A stretch of DNA of 64,000 nucleotides from contig NZ_CP043318.1 in NCBI RefSeq assembly GCF_001984825.2, positions 3,410,001 to 3,474,000 of the forward strand. The letters are read 5' to 3'. The notes below the pieces were generated by a model, which made no database searches, was not told where the DNA came from, and worked only from the letters and a program-made list of their open reading frames with translations. This DNA is from Enterobacter chengduensis. GTDB lineage: Bacteria > Pseudomonadota > Gammaproteobacteria > Enterobacterales > Enterobacteriaceae. A program made the translations under genes and the position numbers. Position 1 is the first letter of the stretch. Each line of letters opens with the position of its first letter. Shown piece by piece: positions 28,722 to 38,851 of the stretch.

Positions 28722-29720
28722 TTATTTACCGATAAACTCAGCCAGGTTGGACTGGTCTACGCCAACGTAAGGTACGCGAACGATTTTGTTTTCAATTTTC
28801 CAGCTGGTGCCGTCTGCCGCGCCTTTGCCATCGGCCAGGTTTTTCGCCAGATCGAAGGTGGCTTTCGCCTGGTTGTTGGCATCGTTCAGCACGGTACCGG
28901 CCATCGCACCGGATTTAACCAGCGCCAGCGCTTCTGGCAGCGCATCCACGCCGAAGACCGGGATAGAGGATTTGTTGTGGGCCTTCAGCGCTTCAACCGC
29001 ACCCATTGCCATCGCATCGTTGTTGGCGATAACCACTTCAATTTTGTTGGCGTTCGGGCCGGACAGCCACGCGTCCATCTTATCTTTCGCCTGGGCCGTA
29101 TCCCACATCGCGGTATCTAACGCCAGCTGCTGGGTTTTCAGACCCTTGTCGTTCAGCTCTTTGATGACGTAGGTGGTACGGGCTTCAGCATCCGGGTGGC
29201 CAGGTTCGCCTTTCAGCAGCACGAACTGGATCTGACCGTCTTTGTTCAGGTCCCAGTTCGGGTTCGCCGCCCAGTGTTTCGCAATCAGGTCGCCCTGAAT
29301 AATGCCGGACTCTTTGGAGTCGGTACCGACGTAATACGCTTTGTCGTAGCTATCCAGCGCCTTACGGGAAGGTTCTTTGTTGAAGAAGACGATTGGCACG
29401 TTCTGGCCGCGCGCTTTTTCAATTACCGTGCCTGCTGCAGCCGGGTCAACCAGGTTAATGGCCAGGGCTTTCACGCCTTTCGCCAGCAGAACGTCGATCT
29501 GGTCGTTCTGTTTGGACTGGTCGTTCTGGGAGTCGTTCATCAGCAGCTGAACGTCTGGCGCTGCTTTCGCATCTTTCTCAATCGCTTTACGCACAACAGA
29601 CATGAAGTTGTCGTCGTATTTATAGATGGTCACACCAATACGGGTATCCGCAGCGTGCGCTGCTGCACCAAAAAGCATGCTTGCCATTACAGCAGACAGG
29701 GTCAACACCTTCTTATTCAT
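28722..29720 (-). CDS. mglB: D-galactose/glucose-binding periplasmic protein MglB
   Basis: 332 residues. Signal peptide of about 23 residues ending AAAHA, then a two-lobed type-1 periplasmic fold. Sequence runs [40 protein letters not shown] and [19 protein letters not shown]; the central DKDGQIQ-like loop, a calcium site in E. coli, reads [11 protein letters not shown]. It delivers galactose and glucose to MglAC and to the Trg chemoreceptor. First gene of mglBAC. Confidence 0.97.
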   Translation of the reverse strand: MNKKVLTLSAVMASMLFGAAAHAADTRIGVTIYKYDDNFMSVVRKAIEKDAKAAPDVQLLMNDSQNDQSKQNDQIDVLLAKGVKALAINLVDPAAAGTVIEKARGQNVPIVFFNKEPSRKALDSYDKAYYVGTDSKESGIIQGDLIAKHWAANPNWDLNKDGQIQFVLLKGEPGHPDAEARTTYVIKELNDKGLKTQQLALDTAMWDTAQAKDKMDAWLSGPNANKIEVVIANNDAMAMGAVEALKAHNKSSIPVFGVDALPEALALVKSGAMAGTVLNDANNQAKATFDLAKNLADGKGAADGTSWKIENKIVRVPYVGVDQSNLAEFIGK

Positions 29721-29942
29721 GGTATCTCCGTTTTTTTTTATGCAGGGTAGTTCTGGTGAATAACGATCGGCGGGCAGGTGTTAATAAAACGTTACTGACA
29801 GCCGAAGTTCACTTATAAAATTTCTTTCTTCCGTGTTCGGTAACGCTCCAGAAATGCGTTTTATTCGTTGTTTGCGGCACATTGGCTATAGTGAAAGTGA
29901 ATAATCACCGTTACATAGCGTTTCAGTCCCTAAAACGCTGAC

Positions 29943-30003
29943 ATCATAGTCAGCGCCTTGTTAAGATACTGTGAATTTACTCACAGATTGAAAACGGTTA
30001 CAT
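29943..30003 (-). promoter_or_regulatory. mglB promoter: -10, CRP site and GalR/GalS operator
   Basis: On the minus strand, TATGAT at 29948-29943 is a good -10 element. A palindromic CRP site TGTGA-ATTTAC-TCACA lies at 29970-29985 with its centre near -41.5. The operator TTGAAAACGGTTACAT at 29988-30003 fits GTGNAANCGNTTNCAC except at the two ends, with its centre near -60. This is the expected arrangement for cAMP-activated, galactose-induced mgl. The rest of the 295-bp mglB-galS gap shows no gene. Confidence 0.85.
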
Positions 30004-30015
30004 CACCTGATGTAA

Positions 30016-31038
30016 TCAGTTAGTGATCGGAACCACAATTTGCCGGACGGCGACCGAGTGGCGACGCACTAAAGTCGGCATGAAACAATGTGTTGCCCCC
30101 GGATCCAGCAGCCCTGCCGCCCCCTGCAGCGCCAGCTCCGTCGCCAGTTTCGCCATTGAGGCGATGGGGTAGCGCACCGTTGTCAGCTGCGGGTCGGTGT
30201 AACGGGCAATCGGGATATCATCAAAACCAATGAGTGACAAATGCGGTGGCACCGCAATGCCGTTATCCTTCAGCGCCGTTAGCGCCCCTGCCGCCATGCT
30301 GTCGTTATAGGCAAACACCGCAGACAGCTGCAGATTACGACCCAGCAGCTCCACCATGGCCGCCTCACCGCCCTGCATGTCCGGCGTGCCGGTTCCCACC
30401 CAGCTCTCGGATGGCGTAATGCCGTGCTCTTTCAGGGCGTTTTGCCATCCTTCGCGCCGCAGCTCGTCATCCTCAATCTGATGGCTGGAGGCCAGATAGC
30501 CGATCCGCTGATGTCCGTTGTTAATGAGCATTTTCGTGGCCATCATCGCGCCGCTGACGTTATCCAGCCCGACGCAGCGATGGGCATAGCCGGGAACAAT
30601 GCGGTTGATCAGCACCATGCCCGGGATCTGATCCATAAAGCCGGTTAGCTCTTCGTCGCTCAGGGCCTTTGAATGGACAATTAAGGCGTTACAGCGCTGT
30701 CGAATCAGGACCTCGATGGCGTGGCGCTCTTTTTCCGCCTCATGATAGCTATTGCCGATCAGGACATATTTCTGGTGCTGCTGGGCGACCACGTCGACCG
30801 CCTTCACCAGCGCGCCGAAAAAGGCATCCGATACATCCATTACCACCACGCCGATGGTGTCGCTGACCTGCGTGGCAAGCGCCTGGGCGTTGGCATTTGG
30901 CCGGTACCCGAGCTGGGTGACGGCCTTCATTACGGTTTCACGGGTTTCAGGGCTGACCAGCGCGCTGTTATTCAGCACGCGTGAGACGGTGGCCACGGAA
31001 ACACCCGCCTGACGGGCGACGTCACGAATGGTGATCAT
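30016..31038 (-). CDS. galS: LacI-family repressor GalS (mgl isorepressor)
   Basis: 340 residues. N-terminal LacI helix-turn-helix and hinge ([33 protein letters not shown]), followed by the periplasmic-binding-like effector domain ([40 protein letters not shown]). It represses mgl and itself and is released by D-galactose or fucose. I prefer ATG 31038 (MITIRD) because AAGGA lies 8 bases upstream; ATG 31047 is also in frame. It sits next to its target operon, and its own promoter carries the same type of operator. Confidence 0.96.
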   Translation of the reverse strand: MITIRDVARQAGVSVATVSRVLNNSALVSPETRETVMKAVTQLGYRPNANAQALATQVSDTIGVVVMDVSDAFFGALVKAVDVVAQQHQKYVLIGNSYHEAEKERHAIEVLIRQRCNALIVHSKALSDEELTGFMDQIPGMVLINRIVPGYAHRCVGLDNVSGAMMATKMLINNGHQRIGYLASSHQIEDDELRREGWQNALKEHGITPSESWVGTGTPDMQGGEAAMVELLGRNLQLSAVFAYNDSMAAGALTALKDNGIAVPPHLSLIGFDDIPIARYTDPQLTTVRYPIASMAKLATELALQGAAGLLDPGATHCFMPTLVRRHSVAVRQIVVPITN

Positions 31039-31128
31039 ATTCACCATCCTTCAAAGGATTGCAGCAACTCACAGACACCCCCTGTGTTTAGCAAGGTGGC
31101 TATTTTGGCAGCGAGAGAAAGGGGACTA

Positions 31129-31163
31129 CGTGAAGAAGCTCACAGTCATGAAAACGCTTACAT
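31129..31163 (-). promoter_or_regulatory. galS promoter: CRP site and autoregulatory operator
   Basis: CGTGA-AGAAGC-TCACA (31129-31144) is a CRP site with one mismatch. ATGAAAACGCTTACAT (31148-31163) is a GalR/GalS operator whose centre is 19 bp upstream of the CRP centre. A weak -10 (CAAAAT on the minus strand) lies at 31107-31102. The layout copies the mglB promoter. Confidence 0.8.
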
Positions 31164-31193
31164 CCGTTTTGTTAATGATTGTGATCCAGATCG

Positions 31194-32351
31194 TTATCTG
31201 GATGTATTCCTCAATGATATCCCTGAAGCATGTGCGGTTAACTGACGCCACACCCACTCCAGCGGCCCCTGGCGGAAATAGCGTAGCCAGAGAACAGAAA
31301 ACGCCAGGTTTACTGCCCAGACCGGAATAACAAACGCCAGCAGCGTAAGGCGGTCGAATTTCATAAACAGGCCAAAGCGATAGAAAAGCGTGGTGCAAAT
31401 CAGCGTTTGCAGAAGGTAATTACTCAGCGCCATGCGGCCCACGCAGGCGATAGCGCTGACAATCCAAAGACGAGAAAGCGTTGGCCAGAAGCCGTAGATC
31501 AGCGCCGCGTAGCCGATGGTCTGAAACGGCGCGCTCAGTTCGCGCGGCACCTGGAGCAGGAACGCGCACCAGCGGTAATCCCAGTGGATATGCCACTGCG
31601 TTATCACCGCCGGGAGGTTAATCAGCACGCCGAGCAGGACCAGCCCTGCGCCGGTACGGCGATAGTGACGCAGGCTGAATTCCCCTTTGAGCCAGCCGGT
31701 GCGCATCAGCGACGCGCCCATCAGCATCATCCCCGCCAGCTGCCAGCCGTATTGCGCGCCCAGCGCAAGGAGGCTATCCCCCAGCATATCCGCACGGTTG
31801 CTTATCGCTTCCGTACCGCCTTTCAGCTTCCAGAACTGTTCGTACTGCAGGTTAGCCGCATCCGGGATCCAGGCACGGTTAGTCGTCTCGCCGGAGATCG
31901 TCCCCAGCAGCAGCAGCACCCCAAGCCCCATGAGATAAAGCATCGCGCCGGTGTTAAACAGGCTTTTTACGCTGTGCGCATCGCGAATGAGACGCCAGCA
32001 GATAAGCCCAACTAGCCCATACGCGAGAAGAATATCGCCGTCCCAGAAGAACAGGCCGTGAATAAACCCGAGGATCACCAGCAGCGTCAGCCGCGACTGG
32101 ATCCAGCGGGTGCCGCGTTTGAGGAGAAGTTGAAGACCTGCGCCAAACAGCAGGGCAAAAAGCGTGAGGAATTTAACCTGCGCGAAGAGATCGAGGATCG
32201 CCCAGGTCCAGGCATCGCGAAGAGTGATGTCGCCATACCAGGCCGGATTAAGATAAGCGGCCTTCGGCAGACCGAAGGCGCTGATATTAAGCAGCAGGAT
32301 ACCGAGAATGGCGACGCCGCGAACAAAATCGAGCGTGACGTTTCGCTCCAT
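31194..32351 (-). CDS. yeiB: DUF418 inner-membrane protein YeiB
   Basis: 385 residues, about ten transmembrane helices, with the DUF418 C-terminal domain (GRMALSNYLLQTLICTTLFY, then WLRYFRQGPLEWVWRQLT). Very similar to E. coli YeiB (MERNVTLDFVRGVAILGILL). Function unknown; the N-terminal part resembles the acyltransferase-3-like membrane fold. It follows folE by 19 bp, so it is very likely co-transcribed with it. The start at 32351 is set by family similarity, although the frame is open to 32471 inside folE. Confidence 0.94.
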   Translation of the reverse strand: MERNVTLDFVRGVAILGILLLNISAFGLPKAAYLNPAWYGDITLRDAWTWAILDLFAQVKFLTLFALLFGAGLQLLLKRGTRWIQSRLTLLVILGFIHGLFFWDGDILLAYGLVGLICWRLIRDAHSVKSLFNTGAMLYLMGLGVLLLLGTISGETTNRAWIPDAANLQYEQFWKLKGGTEAISNRADMLGDSLLALGAQYGWQLAGMMLMGASLMRTGWLKGEFSLRHYRRTGAGLVLLGVLINLPAVITQWHIHWDYRWCAFLLQVPRELSAPFQTIGYAALIYGFWPTLSRLWIVSAIACVGRMALSNYLLQTLICTTLFYRFGLFMKFDRLTLLAFVIPVWAVNLAFSVLWLRYFRQGPLEWVWRQLTAHASGISLRNTSR

Positions 32352-32370
32352 GGTCCCTGCCCTGTAAAAC

Positions 32371-33039
32371 TTAGTTGTGGTGACGTACGGCGCGCAGGAA
32401 CTCCTGGCGGGTATTCTGGCTCGATTTAAACAGACCGCCCAGCGAGGTGGTGGTCGTTGCGCTGGTCGCATCGCGTACGCCGCGCGCCTTCACGCAGTAG
32501 TGAACCGCATCGATAGAAACGGCCACGTTATTGGTGCCCAGCAGCGTTTGCAGCGCGGTCAGGATCTGCTGCGTCAGACGCTCCTGCACCTGCGGACGCT
32601 GAGCAAAGAACTGCACGATGCGGTTGATCTTAGACAGGCCAATCACCGTATCTTTGGGGATATACGCCACGGTCGCTTTACCGTCAATGGTCACGAAGTG
32701 GTGTTCACAGGTGCTGGTCAGCGTGATGTCGCGCACCGTCACCATCTCATCCACCTTCATCTTGTTTTCAATGACGGTGATTTTCGGGAAGTTGGCGTAG
32801 TCCAGACCGGAGAAAATTTCGTCGACGTACATTTTCGCGATGCGGTGCGGCGTCTCCATCAGACTGTCGTCACTCAGATCGAGATTCAGCAGCTCCATGA
32901 TATCGGTCATATGACCGGCAATCAGACGCTTGCGGGTTTCATTGTCCATATCCTGGACGGGCGGACGCAGTGGCGTTTCAAGACCGCGCGCAACCAGGGC
33001 TTCGTGGACCAGGGCAGCTTCTTTACTGAGTGATGACAT
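32371..33039 (-). CDS. folE: GTP cyclohydrolase I
   Basis: 222 residues. Converts GTP to 7,8-dihydroneopterin triphosphate, the first step of folate synthesis, and also feeds queuosine synthesis. Zinc ligands C111 and H114 in STCEHHF and C182 in HYCVKARG are all present, as are [16 protein letters not shown] and the C-terminal [13 protein letters not shown]. Decameric cytosolic enzyme. Start 33039 (MSSLSKE) agrees with E. coli. Confidence 0.97.
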   Translation of the reverse strand: MSSLSKEAALVHEALVARGLETPLRPPVQDMDNETRKRLIAGHMTDIMELLNLDLSDDSLMETPHRIAKMYVDEIFSGLDYANFPKITVIENKMKVDEMVTVRDITLTSTCEHHFVTIDGKATVAYIPKDTVIGLSKINRIVQFFAQRPQVQERLTQQILTALQTLLGTNNVAVSIDAVHYCVKARGVRDATSATTTTSLGGLFKSSQNTRQEFLRAVRHHN

Positions 33040-33141
33040 TTTGTTCTCCTGCAGGTGTGGCGTCTTTTGCCCTCGTTGTGGCAAAAGTATGCGTTCATTG
33101 TGCGTGAGGCGGCGCACATAATCCAGTATTCACGACGATAA

Positions 33142-34290
33142 TTATTGCAATTGCTGTTGCCTTTCAGCGTGACGATTCCAGACCAGGGCTCCCCCGACGA
33201 ACAGCGCAACGCCCGCCAGCCCCAGCGCGGGCTCCAGCCGGTGGGTAAGCCAGGTGGATAACGCCGAGGTGACCGGCCCCACCAGCTGCCCAATCGCATA
33301 CCCGGTGGTGAGCAGGCCTGCCATATAGCGCGTGTGGTTGGGCGCCAGCTCGCGACCGTATAAAAGAGAGAGCTGCACGGCGCACAAAAAGCCGCCGCCT
33401 ACCAGCAGCCCGCCCGTCAGCAAACCGCCAATTCCCGGCAGCAGCCAGGCCGCCAGCACGCCCGCCCCCTGTAACCACAGGACGATAGCCAGCCTGCGGT
33501 TAGCCGTTGAGGTGTGGCGCAAAAGAATACTCAGCGCAATGCCCACCACGGCGGCGAGGCCAAATATCGGCCAGACGAACTGGGCAAACAGGCTGCCGGG
33601 AAAACGCACGGCGGCCATTTGCGATAAAAAGGTCGCCGGAAGGATATAGCCAAATCCCGCCAGGCTGTAGCTCCAGACCAGGCGCTTTAAATCCGCGGTC
33701 AGCCGCAGCGGCTCAGGCGCAGTCCCCGGGCGATGAAGCTGACCCGCGCGCGGCAGATAGCGTGCCACCAGCGCAATCAGCACCAGCGCCAGCACCCCGT
33801 AGATTTGCCATGCCGCCCCGGCCGACAGGGATTTCGCCTGGATATAGATGGCGAGCAGCCCGCTCAGGGCAATGCCTGCCCCCGGCCCGGCAAACACGGC
33901 GGCGCTCAGACCCGGTTTGCCCAGCTGTCCCAGCCGCTCGTTGGTCCAGGCGGCAATGAGTACCATCGACCAGCCGCTCATGCAGCCGATGACAAAACGC
34001 AGCAGGCCATGCACGATGGCGTTATCCGCCGCGGCGGAGAGCAGCGTCAGCGCCACCGCGCCGGTGATGCCAAGCCAGAGGCGCGCTTCAACAAAGCGGT
34101 GCGCGCGCATTGCGTCCCACGCCCCCACCAGATAGCCCAGATAGTTCATCGCCGCCACCAGACCCGCGCCGGTCAGCGTAAGCTGTCCGGCAGCAATCAT
34201 CAGCGGCACTTGGGGCGTAAAGGCAAAGCGCCCTATCCCCATCGCCACCACCAGCACGACAAACCCACTGAGCGCAATACGCAGCGCCAT
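33142..34290 (-). CDS. MFS transporter, YbfB/YjiJ family
   Basis: 382 residues with about twelve hydrophobic helices. The opening AMGIGRFAFTPQVPLMIAAG is the characteristic first-helix motif of the YbfB/YjiJ branch of the major facilitator superfamily. Helix 5 region AVFAGPGAGIALSGLLA and helix 11 region YMAGLLTTGYAIGQLVGPV also fit. Substrate unknown. K-12 lacks a gene between folE and yeiG. It is 102 bp upstream of folE on the same strand and divergent from yeiG across 138 bp. Confidence 0.88.
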   Translation of the reverse strand: MALRIALSGFVVLVVAMGIGRFAFTPQVPLMIAAGQLTLTGAGLVAAMNYLGYLVGAWDAMRAHRFVEARLWLGITGAVALTLLSAAADNAIVHGLLRFVIGCMSGWSMVLIAAWTNERLGQLGKPGLSAAVFAGPGAGIALSGLLAIYIQAKSLSAGAAWQIYGVLALVLIALVARYLPRAGQLHRPGTAPEPLRLTADLKRLVWSYSLAGFGYILPATFLSQMAAVRFPGSLFAQFVWPIFGLAAVVGIALSILLRHTSTANRRLAIVLWLQGAGVLAAWLLPGIGGLLTGGLLVGGGFLCAVQLSLLYGRELAPNHTRYMAGLLTTGYAIGQLVGPVTSALSTWLTHRLEPALGLAGVALFVGGALVWNRHAERQQQLQ

Positions 34291-34428
34291 GACCGCTCCA
34301 ATTGTTAAAGAAAAGTAAATTTATGATGCAGCATCTCGCCGTCTGGCGAAAGTGAAAGTTACTCACAGGTCAATGAAAAGGCTGTATTATGGTTTTTATG
34401 AATACGCATTCTCATTAAGGAGCCCTGC

Positions 34429-35256
34429 ATGGAACTGCTCGAAGAGCACCGTTGTTTTGAAGGTCGACAGCAGCGCTGGCGGCACGACTCCACCACCCTG
34501 AACTGTGCCATGACGTTCAGCATTTTCCTGCCCCCGGCGGAAAATCCACCGGTTTTATTCTGGCTTTCCGGCCTGACCTGCAATGACGAAAACTTCACCA
34601 CCAAAGCGGGCGCGCAGCGTATTGCCGCCGAGCTGGGCATTGCGCTGGTGATGCCTGACACCAGCCCGCGCGGGGATGAAGTGGCCGACGATGCGGGATA
34701 TGACCTGGGCAAAGGCGCCGGGTTTTATCTGAATGCCACCGAGCAGCCCTGGGCGCGTCATTACCGTATGTATGATTACATTCGCGATGAGCTGCCCGCG
34801 CTGATTCAGTCCGGGTTTGCGGTGAGCAACCGCTGCGCCATTAGCGGACATTCCATGGGCGGGCACGGGGCGCTGATTATGGCGCTGAAAAACCCGGGTA
34901 AATATACCAGCGTCTCTGCCTTTGCGCCGATTGTGAACCCCACACAGGTGCCGTGGGGGCAAAAAGCCTTCACCCACTATCTGGGTAACGATGAAGCGAA
35001 ATGGCAGGAATGGGACAGCTGCGCGCTGATGCTGGCGAGCGACTCAGCGAATGCGATCCCGATGCTTATCGATCAGGGCGATGCGGATCAGTTCCTCGCC
35101 GGGCAACTCCAGCCCGCCGTGTTTGCCGAAGCGGCGCGTCAGAAAGAGTGGCCGCTCACGCTGCGCATTCAGCCCGGGTACGATCACAGCTATTACTTTA
35201 TGGCGTCCTTTATTGAGGATCACCTCCGCTTCCATGCGGCGCATTTGTTTGGCTAA
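34429..35256 (+). CDS. yeiG: S-formylglutathione hydrolase YeiG
   Basis: 275 residues, esterase-D family alpha/beta hydrolase. It hydrolyses S-formylglutathione to formate and glutathione in formaldehyde detoxification. Nucleophile S142 in GHSMGGHG, acid in IDQGDADQF and histidine in [26 protein letters not shown] is typical of the family. AAGGAG at 34417-34422 supports ATG 34429. An IS element inserted 45 bp after the stop now separates it from the terminator at 36612. Confidence 0.95.
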   Translation: MELLEEHRCFEGRQQRWRHDSTTLNCAMTFSIFLPPAENPPVLFWLSGLTCNDENFTTKAGAQRIAAELGIALVMPDTSPRGDEVADDAGYDLGKGAGFYLNATEQPWARHYRMYDYIRDELPALIQSGFAVSNRCAISGHSMGGHGALIMALKNPGKYTSVSAFAPIVNPTQVPWGQKAFTHYLGNDEAKWQEWDSCALMLASDSANAIPMLIDQGDADQFLAGQLQPAVFAEAARQKEWPLTLRIQPGYDHSYYFMASFIEDHLRFHAAHLFG

Positions 35257-35266
35257 GTGCGGGTGC

Positions 35267-35301
35267 GTGCGCTCTGATGCCCTCACCCTGGCCCTCTCCC
35301 A
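35267..35301 (+). repeat. Intergenic palindromic repeat, copy D, left part (split by IS)
   Basis: GTGCGCTCTGATGCCCTCAC continuing to GGCCCTCTCCCA. The right part CAGGGAGAGGG continues at 36591-36601 beyond the IS. Joining the two with one CCCA restores the full repeat. Confidence 0.9.
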
Positions 35302-36586
35302 TGTACGGTCCGGGGACATGGTAGACAGGTGTTCGGGGACATGGTGAACACTTTTTAACATCCTTTACCCATGGTGATCGACTTTTTCTTCAGGTCGATC
35401 ACCCCCACTTTCGTGCTGTACCACCACACTTCATAGCAGCCATCCTCCTGCGTCTCCTTCAGCCCCACCCGTTCTCCCCTGAACGCCTTTCCTGCATTCA
35501 GACTGGCTCCCTGTAAGCTCAGCTTCCCGCTGATATCCACTTTCCTGACCAGCACACCTTCATCATATTCCGGGGGCGTCACGCTGCCGCCGTACTGCCG
35601 CGCAGACGGCTGATAGCGTGAGGCCGGGACCGCCATATCCAGCGCCTCGTGCGGGCGTTCAAGGTTATAGACCGTCCGCCAGTGGTCGAAGGCACGCTGC
35701 AGCTCGCCGCTGTCCGCGAACCATTTCCCCTGCAGCACTTCCGCCTTCAGGCTGCGGTGAAAACGCTCCAGCTTGCCCTGCGTCTGCGGATGATAAGGCC
35801 GGGAATGGCCCACCCGGATACCGTGGCGCATCAGCCACAGCTCCAGCGCCGTCCAGGTGCCGGTTGTGTCGCCCCACGGTGAGCCGTTATCCATCGTCAT
35901 CCGGTCCGGCAGGCCGTAGCGTTCAAAGACGCTGACCAGCTGTTGCTGCACGGTCTCACGCCGTTCATCGGTACAGTGTGTGAGGCACAGGGAAAAACGG
36001 GAGTGGTCGTCGAGCAGGGTGAGCGGATGGCAACGGCCGCCGCCAAAGGGGAAGTGCCCCTTAAAATCCATCTGCCAGAGCCGGTTCGGGGCGTCATGTT
36101 CGAACCGTCCGGTGGCCGGAATACCCGGAGCCGTGCCGGGCAGCAGGCCGTGACGGGCCATCAGGTTATGGACAGTGCTGAAGGCAGGCATACGGTGTCC
36201 CTGGTCTTCCAGCCAGCGCTTAATCTTGCGGGCGCCCCAGCGTTCATGACGCTCATGTGCCATGCGCAGCAGGGCGGTGACGTCGTCAGACGAGCGGTTG
36301 GGGGAATGATGCGGCGTGCGGGGGCGGTCCTGCAGGCCGGGTTCGCCCTCGACAGCCCAGCGCTGAAGCCACTTGTAGCCGGTAGCAGGTGAAATGCCGA
36401 AGCGACGGCAGAGGGAACGGATGTTCGCCCCGTCCTGCGAGGCGAACAAAACAAACTCGGTACGTAATGACATGGTATCTCTCGCATCCCACGGCATAAG
36501 CGACTCCATAAACGGGTTCTTATGCCTTAGTTGTAAGTGTCTACCATGTCCCCGAACAAGTGTTCACTATGTCCCCGGACTGTACA
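35302..36586. mobile_element. Intact IS481-family insertion sequence, 1285 bp
   Basis: Ends are imperfect inverted repeats: left TGTACGGTCCGGGGACATGG, right (reverse complement) TGTACAGTCCGGGGACATAG. Inside each end is a second TGTTCGGGGACATGG-type block. The element is flanked by the 4-bp direct repeat CCCA (35298-35301 and 36587-36590). It encodes one full-length transposase. Target is the hairpin part of an intergenic repeat. Full ends, clean target duplication and an intact gene point to a recent insertion. Confidence 0.95.
35355..36509 (-). CDS. IS481-family transposase
   Basis: 384 residues. N-terminal helix-turn-helix (SLCRRFGISPATGYKWLQRW, about residues 32-51), a helix-rich linker, then a DDE integrase core with D148 (WQMDFKG), D207 (MTMDNGSPW) and E248 (GKLERFHRSL). 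A C-terminal beta-rich tail follows (residues 300-384). The usual IS481 size is 300-390 residues, so it is complete. An internal start at MSLRTEF (residue 13) is possible. It is transcribed opposite to yeiG. Confidence 0.95.
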   Translation of the reverse strand: MESLMPWDARDTMSLRTEFVLFASQDGANIRSLCRRFGISPATGYKWLQRWAVEGEPGLQDRPRTPHHSPNRSSDDVTALLRMAHERHERWGARKIKRWLEDQGHRMPAFSTVHNLMARHGLLPGTAPGIPATGRFEHDAPNRLWQMDFKGHFPFGGGRCHPLTLLDDHSRFSLCLTHCTDERRETVQQQLVSVFERYGLPDRMTMDNGSPWGDTTGTWTALELWLMRHGIRVGHSRPYHPQTQGKLERFHRSLKAEVLQGKWFADSGELQRAFDHWRTVYNLERPHEALDMAVPASRYQPSARQYGGSVTPPEYDEGVLVRKVDISGKLSLQGASLNAGKAFRGERVGLKETQEDGCYEVWWYSTKVGVIDLKKKSITMGKGC

Positions 36587-36611
36587 CCCACAGGGAGAGG
36601 GAACAAACACG

Positions 36612-36638
36612 AAAAACGGCAACTTACGTTGCCGTTTT
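36612..36638 (-). terminator. Terminator of cirA, originally shared with yeiG
   Basis: AAAACGGCAAC/GTTGCCGTTTT stem with A-run on the left and T-run on the right, so it can work in both directions. It is 18 bp after the cirA stop. Confidence 0.87.
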
Positions 36639-36656
36639 GCTTTTACCTTGGCCACA

Positions 36657-38627
36657 TCAGAACTGATAATCCACGCCCACAAAGTAGCGACGGCCATCTT
36701 CCGTATAGCTGTAATCGTCCCGACTCAGATCTTTGTCCAGCAGGTTCTGCACGCCCGCGCGCAGCTTCACGCTTTTCGTCGCCTGCCACGCGGCACCGGT
36801 ATTCCAGATGACGTAGCCACCCGGCGTTGGTGCACTGCTGGTCAGCGCGCGTTTCTCACCGGTGTAGTTGCCCTGAACATAGAACGACCAGTCCTGGGTC
36901 GCCTTCCAGTCAACGGTTCCGTTGGCGGTATGGAACGGCAGATCGGACAGCGGCTTGTTGCCGCCGTTGCTGATATCACGACCGTCGTTGTAGGTGTAGT
37001 TCAGGGTCACCTTCCAGTCGTCCGCCAGCGGGAATTTCAGCTCGGTCTCCACCCCGCGGATCCGCGCCTTGTTAACGTTGTAGTAGCGGAAAATCGGCTC
37101 GCCGTCCGCGTTCAGGCCAACGTAGTTAGGGTAACTCTGCGCCTGGTTCACGTTCGCCGTACGGCTAATGCTGATGCGGTCATCAACATTATTCTGGAAG
37201 GTGGTGATACTGGCCTGTACGCCCTCTAGCCAGCCCTCTTCCCCGCTGTAGTAAAGACCGAATTCAAAGCTCTCGCTGGTTTCCGGCTTCAGGTCCGGGT
37301 TACCCACAATCTCACAGGCACCGCGGCACGAGCCGGTGATCCAGTCCGGGCTCAGCTGGAGCAGTGACGGGGCTTTAAACGCCGTAGCCCAGCCCCCCTT
37401 CACCGTGACGGTATCCGTCGCGTTGTAGACCAGATAGGCGCGCGGGCTCCAGTGGTCGCCGTAGGTATCATGGTCGTCCATACGGATGCCGGTGGTCAGC
37501 GCCAGAGGTTCAAAGATGCGCCACTCATCCTCAAGGAACAGCGCGTACTGGCTTGTCGACGTACTGCTGCCGGAGCCGCCCGTCAGGTTGACCGGATCTT
37601 TCAGCTTATCGTGACGCCATTCGCCGCCGAAGGTCATCATCTGGTTGATTTCGCCCAGCGGCAGCACGTATTTCCCGTCCACCGCGTTGCTCTCGGAGGT
37701 GATCGGATTGCTGTTGCCCGGGTTTTTGTTATCGACCTTCTCGCCGTAAACCTTCAGCTCGCTGTTGCCCACACCCCAGCGGCCGTTGTGGCTGAGAGAG
37801 TAGTTCTGACGCTCGAGGCGGTTTTTGTCGAGGGAATCCGAGTCGCGATCCTGACGGTCAAAACCGTAGCCCGCCGTAAAGTCGTGATTTTCAGACGGCG
37901 TCCACGCGAACTCCACGTTGGCATCGCGGCTGGTAAAGCCCTCAATGCGCGGGGTTTCACCGCTCGCCGTGGTAGAGGACTTCTGCTGGCCGTCTTTCTC
38001 ACGCTTTGCGAGGCTACCGTAGGCTTTCAGCCCCAGCAGGCCGTCCACCAGCGGGCCGCTGGTATAGAACTGACCGTTGTAGGTGTCTCCACGATCGCGA
38101 TGCTCCTGAATGGTGGAATCGGCGCTCAGGGTGCCCGTCCATTTCTGGCCGATTTTTTTGGTGATGATGTTCACCACGCCGCCCAGCGCATCGGAGCCGT
38201 ATAGCGAGGACATCGGGCCGCGCACCACTTCGATGCGTTCAATGGCGTCAACCGGCACCCAGCTGAGGTCGAAATCATTATGGCGGAATACCGCGTTACG
38301 GGAATTGACGCGCTTGCCGTCGATCAGGATCAGCGTATAGCTGCTGTCCAGGCCGCGAATGCTTACCCCTTTACGGTTGTCCCCTTCGCTGGTGAGCTGT
38401 ACGCCCGGCACATCCCGTAACACATCTTTCAGGTTCTGAACGGGTTTGCGCTGCAAATCTTCCTGGGTAATTACGCTGATGCTTGCCGGCGCGTCTTTCA
38501 GGTTTTGCTCGGTCGCGGAGGCCGTGACAACCATTGTGTCGCCGGATTCCGCTGCGATAACAGGCAGGGCCAGGGACATTGCGGACGCGCAAAGTCCTCC
38601 CCTGACGAAGGGATTCAACCTAAACAT
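36657..38627 (-). CDS. cirA: Catecholate siderophore receptor CirA
   Basis: 656-residue TonB-dependent outer-membrane barrel. Signal peptide of about 25 residues, TonB box DTMVVTASA just after it, plug domain ([54 protein letters not shown]) and a 22-strand barrel ending in YFVGVDYQF with the terminal Phe needed for assembly. It takes up ferric dihydroxybenzoyl-serine type catecholates and is the port for colicin Ia and siderophore-conjugated drugs in E. coli. ATG 38627 is preceded by GGAGAT. Confidence 0.97.
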   Translation of the reverse strand: MFRLNPFVRGGLCASAMSLALPVIAAESGDTMVVTASATEQNLKDAPASISVITQEDLQRKPVQNLKDVLRDVPGVQLTSEGDNRKGVSIRGLDSSYTLILIDGKRVNSRNAVFRHNDFDLSWVPVDAIERIEVVRGPMSSLYGSDALGGVVNIITKKIGQKWTGTLSADSTIQEHRDRGDTYNGQFYTSGPLVDGLLGLKAYGSLAKREKDGQQKSSTTASGETPRIEGFTSRDANVEFAWTPSENHDFTAGYGFDRQDRDSDSLDKNRLERQNYSLSHNGRWGVGNSELKVYGEKVDNKNPGNSNPITSESNAVDGKYVLPLGEINQMMTFGGEWRHDKLKDPVNLTGGSGSSTSTSQYALFLEDEWRIFEPLALTTGIRMDDHDTYGDHWSPRAYLVYNATDTVTVKGGWATAFKAPSLLQLSPDWITGSCRGACEIVGNPDLKPETSESFEFGLYYSGEEGWLEGVQASITTFQNNVDDRISISRTANVNQAQSYPNYVGLNADGEPIFRYYNVNKARIRGVETELKFPLADDWKVTLNYTYNDGRDISNGGNKPLSDLPFHTANGTVDWKATQDWSFYVQGNYTGEKRALTSSAPTPGGYVIWNTGAAWQATKSVKLRAGVQNLLDKDLSRDDYSYTEDGRRYFVGVDYQF

Positions 38628-38743
38628 TCCATATCTCCATGAGGTAAATACAACTCAATCAAATCATCATTGCTCACGCGTCTTCCTTGCCGCCCACGTC
38701 TGCGGTGGGTCGGTGACACGTTTATTTTTGATAACGATAAAGC

Positions 38744-38764
38744 AAACGATAATTATTATCAATT
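38744..38764 (-). promoter_or_regulatory. Fur box upstream of cirA
   Basis: AAACGATAATTATTATCAAT is close to the 19-bp Fur consensus GATAATGATAATCATTATC, and a second overlapping GATAACGATAA lies at 38730-38740. About 120 bp upstream of the start codon. Iron repression of cirA is established in E. coli. Confidence 0.8.
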
Positions 38765-38806
38765 AAATTGTTAAGAAATATATCTTTGTTTCTGCGGAGC
38801 GGGCAT

Positions 38807-38833
38807 AAAAAAACCCGCTCAAACGAGCGGGTT
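38807..38833 (-). terminator. Terminator of lysP
   Basis: AACCCGCTC-AAAC-GAGCGGGTT with seven A on the plus-strand side, giving a T-run on the minus strand, 19 bp after the lysP stop. Confidence 0.92.
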
Positions 38834-38851
38834 GAAAGAGAGGAATTGCGG

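Noticed and set aside
36591..36638. CRISPR-like repetition around the IS ends
   Set aside because: The repeated CGGGGACAT blocks are the IS terminal motifs; there are only two per end and no regular spacers.
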